Assembly: GCA_034401795.1 (NCBI GenBank)
Contig: CM067370.1
Location: forward strand, 102,862,028-102,926,027
Length of the DNA: 64,000 nt
Direction of reading: 5' to 3'
Source: Chaetoderma sp. LZ-2023a
Taxonomy: Eukaryota; Mollusca; Caudofoveata; Chaetodermatida; Chaetodermatidae
Positions 43,241 through 54,839 of this stretch are shown in pieces. Numbering within the stretch: position 1 is the stretch's first letter; each line of letters starts with the position of its first letter. The notes under the pieces were generated by a model. That model saw nothing but the letters and a program-made list of their open reading frames with translations, was not told the origin of the DNA and made no database searches. A program made the translations under genes and the position numbers.

Positions 43241-45086
43241 ATACCACGCGGATAATGAGAAGTATACGAGCACTGGTGGCTCTGAATTTGATTCTAGTCT
43301 TGATAGCGACTGTGATACTAATGACGACGTGGGTTGTGCATATAGAATAGTCTGCTTAAGATGCTAGTAGCAATGAACTGGCAGTATAGAGTATCAAGGT
43401 ATATACGTCTTTAGAACAAGTAGGAGCACTGTGCATCAAATTATTTATGCACCAGTCCGCCGAAAGACAAACTCTAATTTCTATAGCTTCAAGGTTACAT
43501 ATTCATCATCTAACAGACTGCTCTATTACATAGAGAATATGTGCCACAATTTAGAATTCTGTGGTGGACATATTGGATTATTTCGAGCCATGGTGTGAGT
43601 CTGATGACATTTACCTGACTAGAATGCATTTCGGTATCCTTCTAAACCCCAGCATACCCACCGAAAGCATCTGTCTATGACTCTAGAAGCTGCGAAATAA
43701 CAATTGTAAAATAATTGGATCTGCATGTGATATCAAGGAATTGAACAGTAACGTATACCAGAACGATATGAACGCCATGTTGGATTTTGTGATTATGTGA
43801 CCTAATTCTTAGAGTTAGACTATAACTGTATTCTTAAGATAGCAAGGAGCTTCCATGGCCCCAGAAATCGCAATTTGGACAACATGATGAACTTAATCTA
43901 TCATCTGGAACCTTCAGAATATGGTTCCATGTGTCAGTAGCGGTCATCTTGGATTTATGCAAATTAGCTCATTAAAAACAAGAGCGATACCTTTGACAGT
44001 TAGATTAGTTTGTGACAGATATGTCCATGCCTATGTGGAGTTATGGGTGTATTCAAGGCAGCTGATCTGGAAAACCCCTTTTAAAACCGTAAAATTTAAG
44101 TTTATCCTACACCGCTTGAAGAGAGAACATTTTCATATAGTTTAATTTTTCTTTGTCAGCTATTTCTGTGTATTAGTCTATAATATAATTGCAAACAATC
44201 AATAAGCTAACTGAAAAGTCATTAAAACGCAATGTTTCTTTCTCTTCTGCCGCCACATTGCTTATGCTTATTATGTCATTTCTGTCGTTAGCAAACTGTA
44301 TGCATGTTGGATATCGGTTATTAGTATATAACAAGGATTTGGGAAACGTGTTCTTTTCTAGGGTTGCTTTCGGTGTAAGGCAGAAAACGATATGAAATTT
44401 GCTATTTTCAGAAGTTGATTTTTACAGTTTTAGAGGTCCATGTATGACGTCATAATTACGTCATCTTCGCCGGGCTAAAGACGTGTACAACATTCAGATT
44501 CTGAATCAGGGCATGATAAGAATTCAGAAAATATATAGGGCCTACATATTTTAGGGTGCAACCAGTGTAGGATAAATTTAAATTCTAAGATTTGTCACGC
44601 ACACCCCACCACGGACTAAAAAGATAATTATTTTAGAAAATAAATATTACGGTAGATCCTGAGGGATCGTCGGAAGGTCTTTTACAGTACACCCTCACTC
44701 CACCCCCCATACTATATCATATTACTATATAGGCCTATGCAGAAACGCGCATTCTATTGATTATCATTCAATATGCCATAAACATGCAGCCAATGCATCT
44801 AATAGGCTACGATGAAGGCGTTAATACGAGCGACTATGTGCTGTAAATATAGAAGATAATTGTATAATTATGGTGATTTTGTTAGGACGACAATATGTCA
44901 AACTGACATTGTTAATATGATGGTCAGTTCATCGCCTGCGGGTTTAAGGATAATATATGTAGGTGCACTGGGGCGGTAGGTGTAGGTGTCTTGAATTCAG
45001 AAAAAAATCATAATTCCTGCGAATGCCCATGGCGTCGTCATTAGATGAACTGATGAAATAACAACAATCGGGGGGGGGGGGGGGGG
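43241..45086. other. no gene recognised
   Basis: Without convincing coding signal. 43920-43960 contains 'cggtcatcttggatttatgc', a phrase shared with the ~600-bp unit repeats. A poly-G run sits at 45070-45086. Confidence 0.4.
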
Positions 45087-45303
45087 TTAAACTCTTTAAT
45101 AGCTAAATTTGCATTTTAGATAGCCATTTGCAGGCCAGGAGAACACTATTTATGAGAATTACCACTTGAATGACTGGCTTGGTTACCGAGACAGTCATTC
45201 CAATTGTAAATTTTCAAAAATAGCATTCTCTTGGCCTGCAAATCGTCATATTTCATGACCATTGCAGAGGCAATTTTAGCCGGCTTCGTCGTGAAGGGGT
45301 TAA
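45087..45303. repeat. family B foldback element, best palindrome
   Basis: It runs from TTAAACTCTTTAA to GGGGTTAA. Arms 'gccatttgcaggccaggaga' and 'ctcttggcctgcaaatcgtc' pair, and 'cacttgaatgactggcttgg' mirrors 'gacagtcattccaattgtaa'. The arms are nearly continuous across the whole 217 bp. Confidence 0.78.
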
Positions 45304-45359
45304 ATACTTTGCAAAGCCAAATACGATGCCACAAGGAAGCATTTATAATTGTATAAATA

Positions 45360-45465
45360 TTCTACTGAATACTTTGTTCAACTAATATGACCAACAACTG
45401 ATGTTGCCTGGAGCAACCATATTTTTCAGTCAAATTAATCTCAAAATATGCAACAATATGCTCGA
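45360..45465. repeat. diverged family A hairpin core
   Basis: 'ctactgaatactttgttcaa' and 'ttttcagtcaaattaatctc'/'aaaatatgcaac' are arms around 'gatgttgcctggagcaac'. Family A flanks are not recognisable. Confidence 0.55.
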
Positions 45466-45828
45466 CTTGCTGACGAGCCGCTAGCCTGGACGGTATTGGT
45501 TAAGCCTGCCTCACTCCACTCCACCCCACCCCCACATCTCCTCCCTACACTTAACCCATCACGCCCAATATTCCCTCGATCAAACACGCGTACGTACGCA
45601 CGCTCTCTCCCGCCCTCATCACATACCCAACCCCACTCGCAAGCTACTAAAGGAGCCACCACTGACATTCTTGACCAGAACTGAATTGAATTGGAATTGA
45701 ATTTGAATTGAACTTTATTACACTCAGATCAATTTTACATTGATACATGAAGAAAACATTTTAAATAACAGAGTGTATATACTAGTCTATAGTGTACATT
45801 ACACTATATACAGAGCTTTTATTAAAGG

Positions 45829-46182
45829 TACATACTCACACTAAATGCTTGAAAATAAAATTGTTAAAATTGAATACTTTTAAAGGCTTAAATTATGTGG
45901 CTAGATGTATTGAAACGAAATAAGTGTTAACATATGATGATTTCATTCCGTATAAATTAATATAATTTTGTTTAGTTGTGAAATTGAATTAGAGGCACGA
46001 ACCTCTAATTCAATTTCACAACTACAACTCAAAAATTATATTAATTTATATGGAATTAAATCATCATATGTTAAGATTTATTTCGTTTCTTTATATCTAG
46101 GCTCAAAATTTAAGCCTCTAAAAGTATACAATTTAGATAATTTAATTTTGAAGCATTCTGGTGTGAATATGCACCTTTAATT
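45829..46182. repeat. family C foldback element, uninterrupted copy
   Basis: A ~354-bp palindrome. Ends are 'attaaaggtacatactcaca' and 'gtgtgaatatgcacctttaa'. Inner pairs include 'tgatgatttcattccgtata'/'tatatggaattaaatcatca', and the centre 'gaattagaggcacgaacctc' closes in a short loop. Both arms pair almost throughout. No ORF. Confidence 0.82.
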
Positions 46183-46207
46183 ATTTAAATTATCGTTGGC
46201 ATCATCA

Positions 46208-46210
46208 TCA

Positions 46211-46284
<74 letters not shown>

Positions 46285-46312
46285 ACGCTGCTGTTGTTGT
46301 TATTGTTGTTGT
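46208..46312. repeat. (GTT)n(GCT)n microsatellite
   Basis: GTT units at 46212-46247, GCT units to 46284, then mixed units. Confidence 0.93.
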
Positions 46313-46689
46313 ACACGGCGGCTAGTAAACTGTTTTAAGATAATTCTAATAAGATTACTGAGTTTGTTTAATAGTTTGTGGTTTTTCGATGTGAAAAGTT
46401 TTGAAAATTTATCAACGTTTGGCTGGTTATAATGGTATTTTTTGCAATAGTTCTTTTCGTTTTTGATAGAAAAATTCACACGCGAGAATAAAATTATATC
46501 CATGACCTATGTCCTATGTTAGAAAACCTGGTTTGCGTCTCGGTGCAGAGCTATCTCACTCACTCATCGTTGTAATAGAGAAACATAGTAGCCTACAAAT
46601 GGGTACTGTCAGGCGTAAGAACTGGTGCCATTACTCGTAATGGACTGAAATAATAACCAGGCTAGATATGACCTGAATGTAATCTGGAA
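46313..46689. other. no gene recognised
   Basis: AT-rich, no clear feature. Confidence 0.4.
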
Positions 46690-47000
46690 ACAGAAGAACC
46701 CATTTCTAGTTATGCCCCTGTCCATTTCAAGCTATGCCCCGCCCATTTCTTGCTAAGTTCCGCCCACACTTTGCTAGTGGTGTGATTGAGCAAATCCCAA
46801 ATTCCCAGAATCAGCTATTAAACAGCGCCCAGTAAATTTAGTTTCAAAATGTTCAACAGACGGTTTTATTAAATAACAAAGACATAAAATTCGTACACTT
46901 GACGGACAATTCGATGCTCATGATGGGGCTAGAGATGTTATTCATTACACATTTTTATTGGGACATCAGCTTAGCCTGACGTAATTGCTTGTAACCTTCA
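46690..47000 (-). repeat. family A element lacking the first hairpin arm
   Basis: The tail has three units of the 'tatgccccgcccatttct' type, then 'aaattcccagaatcagc'. A deletion then joins straight to 'gcgcccagtaaatttagttt' (second arm), AATAACAAAGACATA and a decayed CRE-like part. Confidence 0.75.
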
Positions 47001-47314
47001 ATTTACTTTCAAGAATGACAGATATGATTTATTCATTAACGACCCGGGTCAAGTTCGACTCGCTAACTATAGTCAGTTTGCTGGTTTACTGAACATGCGC
47101 AGTCGCTATGAAAAGCCGAATGCTGAATAGTTAAATATAGTTCGTTGGTTCCCGATTACCATTGAATTACTATTGGGGAAAGGTTGGAGCCGGGTACCAG
47201 TCTCCATTAACCCTTTCTGTCGTCTGTTTTTATGGCCTACGGAAATGGGTTATTTTTGTTCGCTAAGACGTCAAAAAGGGTCCATATTACATAAAGTGGG
47301 AAGGAATAGGGACA
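47001..47314. other. no gene recognised
   Basis: 47040-47140 contains 'aagttcgactcg' and 'aactatag' phrases that also occur near 54650-54720 in another arrangement, so a weak repeat is possible. Confidence 0.35.
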
Positions 47315-47660
47315 AGATGTGTAATACGTCGCCGCTGTCTGTAAAAGTCACCCAGCAAAGATGGTCCATGTTTGGTCATGTGCTAATGATGCCAGAAGAG
47401 ACACCAGCACAGAGGGCCTTGGAATTCGCCCTACTCGGAGCCAGCAAACACAAAGCCAGGAGAGGACGTCATTGCATAACTCTGCTAAGCGTGCTACGAG
47501 ATGACCTCAAGAAAGCAGGACTCGGTACACTCAAGTCAAGAATGGACCTGAGGAAGCTAGGAATTTTGCCTGAGGACAAGACACAGTGGGCAAGAATGAA
47601 GAAGGACTGATTGCAGCTGTAGGATGTATCTACTACTGCTACTACTACTACTACTACTTT
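47315..47660 (+). pseudogene. family F LINE 3' end fragment with (CTA)n tail
   Basis: The frame KMCNTSPLSVKVTQQRWSMF, GHVLMMPEETPAQR, then HKARRGRHCITLLSVLRDDL and DKTQWARMKKD is the same C-terminal part as at 37938-38220, without internal stops. After the stop a short 3' region (ttgcagctgtaggatgtat) is followed by CTACTACTG(CTA)n. Some LINE families end in such simple repeats. It is 5'-truncated, as usual for LINE copies. Confidence 0.65.
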
Positions 47661-47861
47661 TGTTTTGGTAGCACGATCAAAGGATCGTGTGGAAATCCAT
47701 AGTACCCAAAAATATACTGACTGAAAAAGAACATTAAACAAAGAAGAACTCAATAGAAAACAGCTATCGTATCAGTCACATGTATAAATAAGTAATAAGT
47801 ATTTGCAGTTCAATTATATAATTTCTTAAAAATTATATGCATCATCTAGCTAGGCTATGTC
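47661..47861. other. no gene recognised
   Basis: Nothing recognised apart from a small perfect inverted pair, gcacgatc and gatcgtg, at 47670-47690. Confidence 0.4.
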
Positions 47862-48056
47862 TTAACCCTTTCAACACGAAATGCAATCACACCAAAATAC
47901 TTTAATTTGATCAAAGTTTTGCTATGTATTTTCAAACCAACCCGACTTAGATCTGTTGCTGCGTAGACGTGTCAAATTCGCTTCAAATTACACAACAGCT
48001 TTCTTGTACCGTTGTTTGAAATTAATATTATGTGAAGCGAGGGTTCAAAGGGTTAA
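47862..48056. repeat. 195-bp element with exact TTAACCCTTT inverted ends
   Basis: It runs from TTAACCCTTT to AAAGGGTTAA exactly. TTAA flanking CCC is the piggyBac signature. The interior differs from family B. It contains 'gtattttcaaaccaacccga', 'tctgttgctgcgtag' and 'gtcaaattcgcttcaaat', which are diverged arms like the family A core. So a TTAA-ended element carries a family A-like hairpin. Confidence 0.75.
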
Positions 48057-49011
48057 CAAACATTTCCATAAAACATTTTATAAAATCATGTTTTACATCA
48101 TCAACAATTCCTGCCATTAAGCGCAACAGCGTAACTTTAAATATCCACACGTTCAGAGATCAGACACTTATTTGAGAATTAGAGCACTGAAATCTAGACT
48201 CTCAAAATTGCTTTATATTCATATGACGGCAATGTATATGTGCAAAACAAAGTTGCCACACGCTTGTTGCTGTCCATAAGAGCAACACCGCCTCCAAAAC
48301 ACGTGCCTGCCATTGTTCTACTGACTCTACTGTATTAATAAATATTGACAGCAGTGTAATAAAGGTCATAACATAAACACACGGTTCAAGCGTAAGCTTA
48401 TAAGCATTAAGAACAAACCAATTTAGGCCCACAGGATGATTTATAAAAAGGCAAATACTAGAATATCTGCAATGTGTTTAGCGACACGGTAATATTGCAT
48501 AGTGTGGTAAATGTGAGTTGAAAATTAACAAATCACTTTACTTGCACGATCGTTTTCTAGAATTAACCCGGAACAAACGCGCTTATTGTGTATTTGGCTA
48601 TGTTTACAAACATTGTCAGTATAAAGAGTCTCAAATGAATGTTTAAATATTTTATGGGATTTTAAATTTACTTGCAAATGGATTTTCGAAAATTACCCCG
48701 GAACAAGGGCTAATAGTAGCTACATTGGGATATAGAGTCACTTTTCGCATTGTAAAACCAACGAATATTAAAGTTGCGTATATGACTACCTGCCATTTGT
48801 AGTACACGCCTTAACCCTTGCATCCCCAAGCGCCCAGGTATGTTAATTCCAAATTAATCATAGTTATAGACTGTTAGGTATCTTGAAATTAATTTAATGT
48901 GGTACAGCAACAGTTTCTACATTACCAAATTCAGAAATAACCACAACAATACATCTTACATATAATTAATTGTAGAGAACTTGTCTCGGTTAACACGTAT
49001 TCATCAGAAAA
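48057..49011. other. no gene; short local repeats
   Basis: 'cccggaacaa' occurs in two similar contexts ~125 bp apart (48568 and 48692). 48812-48925 starts with TTAACCCTTG and has single-arm family A-like phrases ('ttgaaattaatttaatg'). No coding signal. Confidence 0.4.
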
Positions 49012-49014
49012 TGC

Positions 49015-52000
49015 TCATAGACGTAACATTATTAAATTCTTTGGCAGAACTTCTACTATGATGTTGCTGCACCACATATCCTTGAATTTCTCCAAACTCC
49101 TTTCTTTCGTAGCCCTGTGCAATTCGCCTTGAAGGCAATGCATTAAAAGGGTACGAAAAATCGCTGTCAGGGAAATTAAATGGGTTGACCTGTCAGGATT
49201 CAGCACCTGTGCACATCAGTATTTCCAAACTATCCATATACCTATCATGATAAGACAGATTAAGACCCCATGTTTATGGCTGGTTAGATGCCGCTTTATA
49301 GATTTAAGATCCCTAAACAAAATCATTTCTGCTTTTAGCTTCAAAGAATGAATATCAAATTTTACTCCAATTGTTTCCATAAATTTCCAGAATTCAATAA
49401 TTTCCAGACAATTAATGAACAAGTGGACACATGTCTCTTCCTCGTTTTTACAGAGAGGACATAGATTACTATTTGTATCAATTGCTCTGGACATTTTGGC
49501 GTGTCTACATAGTAAGATACTATACCAATCATGAGAACGCACATGGCATTTGAATTCCTCTCCATCGTAATGCAACACTGGTGGAGAAATTTCCTCCTTG
49601 TCAACAGCATTTGGTAGTGTGAACCAGTCGATGGGAACAGCTTTCGTTAATTGTCCTAACAGACGATGGGCATCAATACTCCTTAATGCATATTTTTCTG
49701 ATATTGTTTGCCCTGAAATCCACGAACGTGTATCTGAGTTGATTAAATCGGACAATCTTTGAACAGCTTTACTAGCTAATGATGGGAAGTAAAGGCCTTT
49801 ATTTCGTATCTGGATATTGTCGTTTCCCCATAGTCTCTGGTCTAGCACACTTTCCCATTCTAACGGTGATGATGTTACCTTAGCAAACATGTTCAATGCT
49901 TGGCGTTGCTCATTGAAGACATCTGGTATCTTCATGATGATTGGCGGTGGTGTCTTTGAAAGGAAGATACACTGTGAAATAAGGTCCAGTATACCTTTCC
50001 AATAATGTTCGTGAAACAATGGCCCAAGGTGAATTGGAATATATCAAATCATGCAGAAATTTAAGTTTTAATGACGCACATTCTGTTTGAATGTGTACCA
50101 AGTCCTAAACGCTTTTCAATTTTGCATTGATACAAACTGTATTAGTTACAAGTTTAGCTTTATCTTCCCACAAAAAGGCAGACATTAGCTGACTGATCTC
50201 ATCTTCTACATGTTTTGGCATATGGACAACAGAAGCTGTATACCACAAACCAGACATTATAAGATTATTCAGAACAAATGCTCTACCAAATATAGACAAA
50301 CGGTGTCGCTTCCAACTTGCTAACACGTGTTTCAGTTTACATAGTCGGTGTGTCCAGTTTATTAACGTGTCCTTTTTGCGACTAAAGTAAATGCCTATTA
50401 TTTTGATATGGTCAATTGACCACTTTATGTCCATAATATTATCACACCTGTTAATCCAAGGACCAAGAAATGGGCCGGCAGATTTATCTCGATTGACCTT
50501 TAGTCCAGAAGCTTTTTGAAACACATCTAATATTTTATCTAAGCTACCAAAATCGCTGTCATGGCCAACAAACACTGTAGTATCATCTGAATACTGGGAT
50601 ACCGTTAATGGTCTCGCAATACCATGTATGGCTATCCCTTTAAATGTAGGGTCTTTCCTCAGTGTTGATCCCAGTGATTCCATGGCTTATGAGAAAGGCA
50701 TTAGTTAGAATACTTCTACCCGGAATACCACAAGTTTGGTCAGGATCAATTACTTGGTACAATACTCTACTTAATCGCAATTATAATGTTCGTGATATGA
50801 TCTTATAATCGACACAAAGTAGAGATATGGATCTATAGTTTTTCAAATCATCCCTGTCCCCTCTTTTGTACAGAATTCGGACATATGATTGGGACATAGA
50901 TGGAGGTAGATGTCCGTTTTCAAAGACATCATTCACAACTTGAAGGAATGATGGACCTAACACATGTCAAAATGCACGATAGAATTCCACTGTTAGTCCA
51001 TCACAGCCAGGAGATTTTCCTGACTTCATTCCTTGCAATGACTCTGTTAATTCGCTAAGGGAAATATGGCTGTCACAACGTTCGCAGTCAGAATCTGAGT
51101 GTCTTCCTCATATTTCCTAACATGATTGAAGTTGCCACATCATCACTGCCTTCCGATGCATATAAGGATTCGTAGAAATGATAAACGGCATCCAGCATTT
51201 CCTCATTTGAATTAGCAACCAGACGGTCCTTTGTTTTCAAGTGTCTGGTGATTTTTTCAATACCCCTTGCTTTTTCTAAGTTGCAGAAAAATTGTGTAGG
51301 CTTTTCACCTTCTGCATGCATTTGAGCCCGTGATCTTACTTGGGCTCCCTCAATCATATATTGATCTAATTCATTAATATCATGCTTTATCTTGACTAGC
51401 AGATCATTGTAGCTTTGATCACCATTGTTTACTTTACAAGATGTCCTAAATAAAAACTTGTCCAATGCCTTCCTACGTTTCCGCCTATCTCTTGCTTTTT
51501 TTAGTGCAAACTTCTTGGAAATATGAGCCAAGCCAGATTTACCTTCCTCCCACCACAGGGCTAAATTCTCATATGAATCTTTCATTCGAAGCCAATACTG
51601 CCAAAAACTTCGGACACGATGATGATAGTTAGTATCATACAATAGTGAATTATTAAATTTCCAGAAGCTACTTCCTTGTTTGATCCAGCTAGCACTATCT
51701 AAGGTAACACACACCATATTGTGATCAGAAAATGCTACAGGAAATACGCTTGTTTGGCTAAGATTGCCCTTAAGTGATTGCTGTAAATAAATTATATCTA
51801 ATCCTGATGCTATGCGTCCATCAGACGACAACCAAGTAAATTGCCTGTCGTGAGGGTTTGTCAAGCGATAGCTGTCAAATAAATGTTCTCTGTCACAAAC
51901 ATGTTTTAATTCAATGTGTGACGTATCATTATATACAGATTGTGATTTTCTGTCAATGTTTGAATCTAAAACATAATTAAAATCACCTCCTAATATCAAA

Positions 52001-52440
52001 TTTTCAGATATATTGTCTTGAATAATGGCGGAGATATCATGGAAAATGTATGACGTGAACCATGCGAAACAGGCGCATAAACACACATTATATTCAAGCT
52101 AAAGTCAAAGAGTTCAACTGTTACATTGACCCAACGTCCATTTGTATCTGATGACGATGCTAACACATTAACAGATTTAAGACAGTGTGGAAGAATGAGA
52201 ATAGCAACCCCTGCACTGTTATCGCACGCTAATGCGTAAAACAACTGACCTTTAAAAAAACTGTTTAAATGAATCAAAGATTTCATGATCTTTAATCTTC
52301 GTTTCCTGAAGCAAAGCTATATCGGCCTTTTTGTCCTCAAGCACTTCCAACAAACATCTCTGTTTTAGTTCAGTATCTAGGCCTTTCCAATTTATCGTGC
52401 AAATGAGCATAAATAATTGAATAGTATACAGGACTGCCAT
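49015..52440 (-). pseudogene. LINE ORF2: endonuclease-reverse transcriptase (decayed, RT core deleted)
   Basis: This would nick target DNA and prime reverse transcription there. The endonuclease spans 52440-51700: ADIALLQETKIKD, MCVYAPVS, LILGGDFNYVLD, RQFTWLS, SGLDIIYL and FSDHNMVCV. A linker follows, EKPTQFFCNLEKARG. RT begins with QSYVRILYKRGDRDDLKNYR and SISLLCVDYKI, then CGIPGRSILTNAFLISHG. At about 50684 the sequence jumps to ESLGSTLRKDP, so the part carrying motif A and the RGxRQGCPLSP segment is missing. Motif C reads QYSDDTTVF (Ser in place of Ala). The C-terminus has CPLCKNEEETCVHLFINC. At least five frame changes occur. A stop at 49216 precedes more in-frame sequence to 49015. Confidence 0.8.
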
Positions 52441-52447
52441 TGTTAAT

Positions 52448-53853
52448 CTAACTGGATTTATTTTTCTTACTAGGCTTGCTTCGTTTTTTGGCCCATTTAC
52501 CCAGCTTACTATTAAAATCGTGATCTTTCAAATTAACTACTTCTAAATGTTTGTATTTAGAAATAGCGGAATCACATCTTAGATGTCTATAGTGTACTCC
52601 TTTAGCTATTACATAAGGCACCAACACTTCACCATCTTCTGACCGAAATAAAACCATTTCCTTTGCTGTCTGTGAGCATTGCGTCTGTACAGAATAGTCT
52701 GACCCAGCAGTAGACATATTATCATCTTCAATATCATTTTCCTCGACATCAGATTCTGACCTAGACAATTCTTCCTTGTGACGCTTAAGGCTAGCACAAA
52801 CATCAGTGACATGCGTATTAACGTTATCTTTTATAGATGTTTTGCCATCCAGATTAATACTCGCAGGAGTCTTATTATCTAGGTCCATAATCTGAGTTGA
52901 TGGGAAAGGACTTAATGGAAAGTCATCATCGTCATCTGTCACCTGCGACCTGAATGTAGTTTGTCTCGGTAACAAAGGGAATTCCTGTTCATCCAGAGTG
53001 GCATCATGATCGCTTTGACTTGACTTCGCATCCGTATCCTGGATTGTTCTCTCTGGAGTTAAGCTAATACCTTCCTCAATAACGTCAATTTCGTCCACAT
53101 TCTCCACCATGACCAGGTTCACAATAACTACACTCGCTTCTGAATGAGTTTCAGCAACAACTGTAACAATTTGAGCAGGGAGTGAGTTAACTCGCTCAAT
53201 TTGATGTTCATTAGGTTCACATAGCTACTGTGTGTATCTTGCTTATGCGTCCGCGTGTTGTTGGGACATCGCCACATGAAATGTTCCGTTGAACCACGAA
53301 TTAAGCATTTGTTTTTTTGTGGACAATCTCCCGCCAGATGATCAGTGCTGGAACAAATCCTGCACTCCTTCACTTGAGCTCTGTACCACAGTGGAAGGAT
53401 AAAATCGCCGTCTATAGACAACTTATTAGGCAGAGGCTTGTCTACCTTCTCAAAGTATACTCTTCTAATACCATTTTCCATGGTTTAATCAAAACGGTAA
53501 GTCTCTCTCTCAATTTTCAATACTTGCCCATAATGGCTAAGTTCGCTTGACAAACGCTCATTCGGGATTTCAAGAGGAACTTTTATCTTTACCATTAATT
53601 TATCTGAGTCAATCTCCCCGATGTTACATATTTCTCCAGCTATAACAAGATCGCTCTCCAATGGCTTATGCTTTGCCTCTTGGGTGCTTACTGTCACATT
53701 CCATATATTGCGGATCACGTTAATCAGGCCCTTTAATATCTTAGGACCAGTGCCAATCGTGTTCTTCAAGCCATTATACACATCAATAGCTGAAACGCCC
53801 CACCCTTTTGTGCTAATTTTAAGACTAAGCATACGCTTATATTCGGATGACAT
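52448..53853 (-). pseudogene. LINE ORF1: nucleic-acid-binding protein (decayed)
   Basis: ORF1 proteins of this class bind element RNA. Met 53853 opens MSSEYKRMLSLKISTKGWGV, with an RRM-like N-terminal part. A stop at 53485-53487 lies in frame just before METs at 53481, and the frame then gives VKECRICSSTDHLAGDCPQ, a C-x2-C-x4-H-x4-C zinc knuckle. A second knuckle follows with its second Cys changed (CLIRGSTEHFMWRC). After a frameshift near 53125 an acidic Ser/Asp-rich part (SESDVEENDIEDDNM) and a basic end (KWAKKRSKPSKKNKSS) follow. It ends 8 bp before the ORF2 Met. Confidence 0.75.
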
Positions 53854-53860
53854 TTTTAGT

Positions 53861-54425
<565 letters not shown>

Positions 54426-54839
54426 AGCCGCAGAATACAGTAATCATACAATAGGGGCTTGGGAACATTAATATACAATGGGAAAGCATAATTTCATCAA
54501 ACCTAAGTTATTTAGTGAAATATTTACACTTTTATATGCATTTATTCGTGGCAAGCGATCGCTGTCCGTCATTTTGAAACTTACGCAAATATCGCACTAA
54601 CCATCTGAACCGTGCTCGGGTGCTCGGTTGACTATAGTTGACGAGCTAGTTAACTATTTGAAGTTCGACTCGGAATCTAGTTAACTGTAGCTTACTATGG
54701 TTAGGAGTCGAATTTGACCCCGATATAGACCAACCAACACATAGTTTCTTCATATTGACTTAAGTCGGCACATGTACGCGTTTACATAGGAATTTCTCTG
54801 TTGAATGACGCAAAGCGAAGAAAGAAGTTATTGGTTTGA
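54426..54839. other. no gene recognised
   Basis: It contains gacttcga/gttaact-type phrases at 54620-54720 in partial inverted arrangement. No coding region. Confidence 0.35.

Larger units (their letters stand above)
49012..53860 (-). mobile_element. Tx1/L1-type LINE, near full length, decayed
   Basis: On the minus strand, an ORF1 with a zinc knuckle is followed, 8 bp later, by an ORF2 with apurinic-type endonuclease, reverse transcriptase and a C-terminal Cys/His segment. The order, the QETKI and GGDFN endonuclease motifs, and the long C-terminal region place it with L1/Tx1 elements. Many stops and frameshifts are present. I see no poly-A tail directly after ORF2. Confidence 0.82.
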
